Positions 60,701 to 64,000 of a DNA stretch of 64,000 nt are shown piece by piece. Position 1 is the stretch's first letter. The number at the start of each line of letters is the position of its first letter. The stretch covers positions 147,560,439 through 147,624,438 of the forward strand of contig CM041292.1 of the NCBI GenBank assembly GCA_023052935.1. Reading direction: 5' to 3'. Source of the stretch: Piezodorus guildinii (lineage: Eukaryota > Arthropoda > Insecta > Hemiptera > Pentatomidae). The translations under genes and the position numbers were made by a program. The notes under the pieces were generated by a model. The model did no database searches and was not told the origin of the DNA. It worked only from the letters and a program-made list of their open reading frames with translations.

Positions 60701-61349
60701 CCCTTAGTGGCAAATATTTGTTAATTCTTAATCTGATTCCATCAACCCCACTCAGCTTCCATCCGCTTTTTTTAAATTGAGACTCCTCAGCTTCAGTTAT
60801 GATTTTGGTAAAACTTTCCTCTATAAATTTGCTAAGATTGATGTCTTTAAACACACATTTGTTTCGTGTTTTGAATGCCTTATCCATCTGATCACCTACA
60901 GAATTTGTAAAAGTACATTCCAACAGACAGTTAACTTTTAATGCACCATGTTCATGTAGTGAATCTCGAATTTTATGCACCAAGAGGTTCTTAACACTTT
61001 CCAGAAACGAGTTAATATCCATAGAATCGGACGATCTGATGAAGAATGATGCCAATCGGTTCTGAAATGCTGTCTCATACTCAACAAGTCCCTGCTTGTC
61101 TGGTACGAGTGCTAAAATGGCATTCTTTTGTGGTTCGGATAATTTTAACTTTTTCATCAACGGTTCCTGGGTGCATACATTTTCATGTCTTTTACCGTTA
61201 TAAATATTGGGAAAAACACCTCCGCACCTCGTGCAAGTATAAGTAAACTCACCGCAACAGGATTTTTCATGTCTACGAAGGTTCTTCAAATACTCTCTGA
61301 GGAAACTTATAGGACATATTATTGACTTTAAATCCGTGAATGAATCCAT
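57725..61349 (-). pseudogene. polB: Protein-primed family B DNA polymerase (copy A), altered N-terminus and late frameshift
   Basis: A 1,140-codon frame (61349-57927). Exonuclease motifs: YADFES (about 420), NLSNYDAHF (about 560), YADFYVKSD (about 700). Inserted zinc/HNH-like segment: CYMCQDEF to HCHLTG and CNNCNLK (about 511-540), as in PolBs of Polinton/adintovirus-like and linear-plasmid elements (DNA_pol_B_2). Polymerase motifs: YLDANNLYG (A, about 806), NNAVFGKTMEN (B, about 953), YTDTDSF (C, about 1048), RAKMYAV (about 1115). The usual C-terminus (DGINTLAYGHY) continues in another frame to 57725 after an apparent one-base loss in an A-run near 57950. The first 18 codons are unlike copy B and destroy the first of two N-terminal zinc fingers. 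Downstream are non-coding tandem arrays, with no integrase or capsid genes. Confidence 0.9.
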
Positions 61350-61820
61350 TTTTTCTTACATCTGAACCTCTCTGATACACTGCATGGGCAGGTAGTGGGG
61401 GGGGGGGGTAAAATTGGAGGGGGTGGGGGTAAAACGGAAGGTGGTGTGGGTAAAATGGAAGGTGGTGGGGGTATCCATGAGGTAGTGGGGGTAAACAACA
61501 GCTGATAGTTAAGGAGTTACTTGTCATTTGTGTTTACTGTCATTTAAGCTTCAGACTTCAAAGAGAAAACATTGATTTGTTGCTGTTGCTGCTATCTGAG
61601 TTTAAAAATATTTGCTAATTTGTTGGCGTCCTGGATATTTTTTATTATTTAAGTTTTATAGAAGATTTATTTTCCTTTTACTTTAAACTATTGGATATTT
61701 CTTCATTTGTTCACGAAAGGTAAGTTGTGTGCATTTTTAAATTTATCTCCGTTCATAAATTTTGAAATTTAACACTTAAAAATGAGTCAGTTTAAATGTT
61801 ACCTTTGCGGTAATACATAT
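61296..61820. other. Unpaired spacer at the centre of the palindrome
   Basis: Contains the diverging 5' ends of both PolB frames, a G-rich tandem tract, and a donor-like gaaag|gtaagttg at about 61720. It may act as a divergent promoter. A short minus-strand frame rich in Pro/His (61273-61527) is a by-product of the G-rich repeat. Confidence 0.6.
61390..61500 (+). repeat. G-rich imperfect tandem tract with G-quadruplex potential
   Basis: Repeats of ggtggtgggggtaaaatgga-like units (about 22 bp), including 12 G in a row at 61397-61408 and ggagggggtgggggt nearby. The G-runs would meet a relaxed quadruplex pattern. Homopolymer length is error-prone. Confidence 0.85.
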
Positions 61821-64000
61821 GAGTATTTGAAGAACCTTCGTAGACATGAAAAATCCTGTTGCGGTGAGTTTACTTATACTTGCACGAGGTGCGGAGGTGT
61901 TTTTCCCAATATTTATAACGGTAAAAGACATGAAAATGTATGCACCCAGGAACCGTTGATGAAAAAGTTAAAATTATCCGAACCACAAAAGAATGCCATT
62001 TTAGCACTCGTACCAGACAAGCAGGGACTTGTTGAGTATGAGACAGCATTTCAGAACCGATTGGCATCATTCTTCATCAGATCGTCCGATTCTATGGATA
62101 TTAACTCGTTTCTGGAAAGTGTTAAGAACCTCTTGGTGCATAAAATTCGAGATTCACTACATGAACATGGTGCATTAAAAGTTAACTGTCTGTTGGAATG
62201 TACTTTTACAAATTCTGTAGGTGATCAGATGGATAAGGCATTCAAAACACGAAACAAATGTGTGTTTAAAGACATCAATCTTAGCAAATTTATAGAGGAA
62301 AGTTTTACCAAAATCATAACTGAAGCTGAGGAGTCTCAATTTAAAAAAAGCGGATGGAAGCTGAGTGGGGTTGATGGAATCAGATTAAGAATTAACAAAT
62401 ATTTGCCACTAAGGGGTTGTACGTATCTTCCACTCCCCCCATTTATAGAATCAAAGAAATCTTGCATTAATGTGCGGAATAATGATATGTACTGTTTTAA
62501 ATATTCAATTTTATCAAAATTTGTGAAAAAGCATGCACAACGCGTTTCTAAGTATAACAATTTAGAACATGTGTATGACTTTACTTGCGTTTCATTTCCA
62601 ACTTCGCTGAGTGAGATAAGAAAATTTGAAAAGGTAAATAACATCTCCATCAATGTCTATGGGTTCGATGAAAAAGATAAGATATACCCTCTGAAGGTCT
62701 GTGAAACAGAATTGAAAGATCACCGGGATCTTTTACTCGTGTCTGATGATAAAACTTCCCATTATGTTTACATAAAAAATTTCGAAAGATTAGTTGTGTC
62801 TCAAATCAGCCAGTATGAACATAAGTTAACAATCTGTAAACGCTGCTTCACACATTTTAACAATCTGTATGGAAAACAAGCCAGTGAAAAACTTGAAGAA
62901 CATAAGATATATTGCTCTGAAAATAAACCAGTAAGAATAGAGATACCAAAGAAAGACCAATTTATCAGATTCTCAAATATAGAACGACAAAGCAAGGTGC
63001 CGTTTGTCATCTATGCCGACTTTGAATCGATATTAGTTCCTGTAAACGAATCGTCGAAGAATACGGCTAAATATCAGAGGCACGATCCGATATCATTTTG
63101 TCTATATGTTAAAGGAATAGAAGGAGTTGACGTTTCAATAACCCAACCGTACGTTTATAGGGGAGCTGATGCCGCTTCTCATTTCATGGAATGTATTATC
63201 AATATAGCTAAAAAAATTCAAGAAATTTATAAGATGAACAAGCCAATGCAGATCTCATCGGAGGAAGAAAAAGATTGGTTTGAAGCTAAAACCTGTTATA
63301 TGTGCCAAGACGAATTTAGAAAAAACAATATAAAAGTTAGAGACCACTGCCACCTAACCGGAACGTACTTAGGAGCGTCTTGTAATAATTGTAATTTAAA
63401 ACGCGTTAATCCCTCGTTTGTACCTGTCATAATGCACAACTTGAGCAATTATGACGCACATTTTATAGTTAGAGAATTGGGAAATACCCCTGGAGAAGTT
63501 GAGGTAATACCGAATAGTGAAGAAAAATACATATCCTTTACAAAACATGTTGGTAAACTGAAATTGAGGTTTATAGATTCTTACAGATTCATGCCGCGGA
63601 GCTTAGATTACCTCGTAAAATCTCTTTCTTGGGACAAATTCAAGGAGACATCAAAATATTATAGAGATGAGGAATTAAAATTGGTTACCAGAAAAGGTGT
63701 TTTCCCATACGATTACATAGACAATGAAGATAAGTTCAATGAGACAGAGCTACCATCAATTGAAGCTTTTTACAATAAATTGAATGAGAGCGATATCAGC
63801 GCCGAAGATTATAGACATGCTCAAAACATATGGGAACACTTTAAATGTAAATCTTTGGGTGAATATGCTGATTTTTACGTTAAAAGTGATGTTCTACTAC
63901 TTTGTGATGTCTTCGAATCTTTCCGAAACGTCATGATGAAGACCCATAAACTTGATCCAGCTCATTATTTTACCGTTCCCGGTTTGACCTTCGACGCCAT
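61782..64000 (+). CDS. polB: Protein-primed family B DNA polymerase (copy B), partial at the window edge
   Basis: Starts at ATG 61782 and stays open to the edge (about 740 codons). The N-terminus has two zinc fingers of form C-x2-C-x12-H-x3-C: CYLC to HEKSC (residues 6-26) and CTRC to HENVC (about 34-53). From codon 14 it is identical to copy A wherever compared, including exonuclease motifs YADFES and NLSNYDAHF and the HNH-like zinc segment. Polymerase motifs A-C lie beyond the window. Because it has both zinc fingers, copy B probably represents the original N-terminus. It would replicate linear DNA from a terminal-protein primer. Confidence 0.9.
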   Translation, partial: MSQFKCYLCGNTYEYLKNLRRHEKSCCGEFTYTCTRCGGVFPNIYNGKRHENVCTQEPLMKKLKLSEPQKNAILALVPDKQGLVEYETAFQNRLASFFIRSSDSMDINSFLESVKNLLVHKIRDSLHEHGALKVNCLLECTFTNSVGDQMDKAFKTRNKCVFKDINLSKFIEESFTKIITEAEESQFKKSGWKLSGVDGIRLRINKYLPLRGCTYLPLPPFIESKKSCINVRNNDMYCFKYSILSKFVKKHAQRVSKYNNLEHVYDFTCVSFPTSLSEIRKFEKVNNISINVYGFDEKDKIYPLKVCETELKDHRDLLLVSDDKTSHYVYIKNFERLVVSQISQYEHKLTICKRCFTHFNNLYGKQASEKLEEHKIYCSENKPVRIEIPKKDQFIRFSNIERQSKVPFVIYADFESILVPVNESSKNTAKYQRHDPISFCLYVKGIEGVDVSITQPYVYRGADAASHFMECIINIAKKIQEIYKMNKPMQISSEEEKDWFEAKTCYMCQDEFRKNNIKVRDHCHLTGTYLGASCNNCNLKRVNPSFVPVIMHNLSNYDAHFIVRELGNTPGEVEVIPNSEEKYISFTKHVGKLKLRFIDSYRFMPRSLDYLVKSLSWDKFKETSKYYRDEELKLVTRKGVFPYDYIDNEDKFNETELPSIEAFYNKLNESDISAEDYRHAQNIWEHFKCKSLGEYADFYVKSDVLLLCDVFESFRNVMMKTHKLDPAHYFTVPGLTFDA

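Larger units (their letters stand above)
59116..64000. repeat. Large palindrome: head-to-head PolB copies
   Basis: Position x pairs with 123116 minus x. The left arm is 59116-61295, the right arm 61821-64000, each 2,180 bp to the window edge. I saw no mismatch or indel at the places checked (both ends, and three long antisense frames translating identically with the same coordinate sum). The 525-bp spacer is unpaired. The right arm probably extends past the window, so the true arm length is unknown. Confidence 0.95.

Noticed and set aside
60106..61246. Plus-strand frames inside PolB copy A, and their mirror images at 61870-63010
   Set aside because: Antisense shadows of the PolB gene; useful only because their identity proves the palindrome.
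61273..61527. Pro/His-rich minus-strand frame
   Set aside because: Encoded by the complement of the G-rich tandem tract; overlaps the PolB start in another frame.

Overview
The window is AT-rich, repeat-dense eukaryotic DNA. I find no complete host gene, no rRNA, no real tRNA and nothing bacterial. The mix of elements (I-like LINEs with RNase H, RTE-type and jockey-like LINEs, tRNA-derived SINEs, Ty3/gypsy, a foldback element, a protein-primed PolB) suggests an invertebrate, most likely an arthropod. That is inference; no host gene pins the species.

Layout. 1-8.1 kb: an I-like LINE on the minus strand (ORF1, then ORF2 running off the left edge), split by an RTE-type LINE on the plus strand with a 13-bp target-site duplication. 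8-32 kb: non-coding DNA with 5'-truncated or decayed LINEs, tRNA-type SINEs, an inverted-repeat MITE-like family, a recurring 0.4-0.9 kb repeat with conserved ends (called RepA here), a 680-bp direct duplication, and an isolated internal RTE fragment. 33.0-35.4 kb: a foldback element whose arms carry 21-bp and about 108-bp tandem subrepeats. 35.4-50 kb: more SINEs, RepA copies, microsatellites and one CpG-rich islet. 51.1-54.5 kb: a minus-strand Ty3/gypsy pol (protease, RT, RNase H, integrase) broken by one in-frame TGA. 54.4-56.3 kb: a promoter-like motif cluster and two tandem arrays. 57.7-64 kb: two head-to-head copies of a protein-primed family B DNA polymerase gene forming a palindrome with arms of at least 2,180 bp that runs off the right edge.

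The genes do not form a host pathway. Each belongs to a selfish element: EN-RT proteins for target-primed insertion, gypsy pol for LTR retrotransposition, and PolB for protein-primed replication of a Polinton/adintovirus-like or linear-plasmid-like element. SINEs and MITE-like repeats are non-autonomous and would depend on such machinery. The two structures most worth follow-up are the PolB palindrome and the foldback element.
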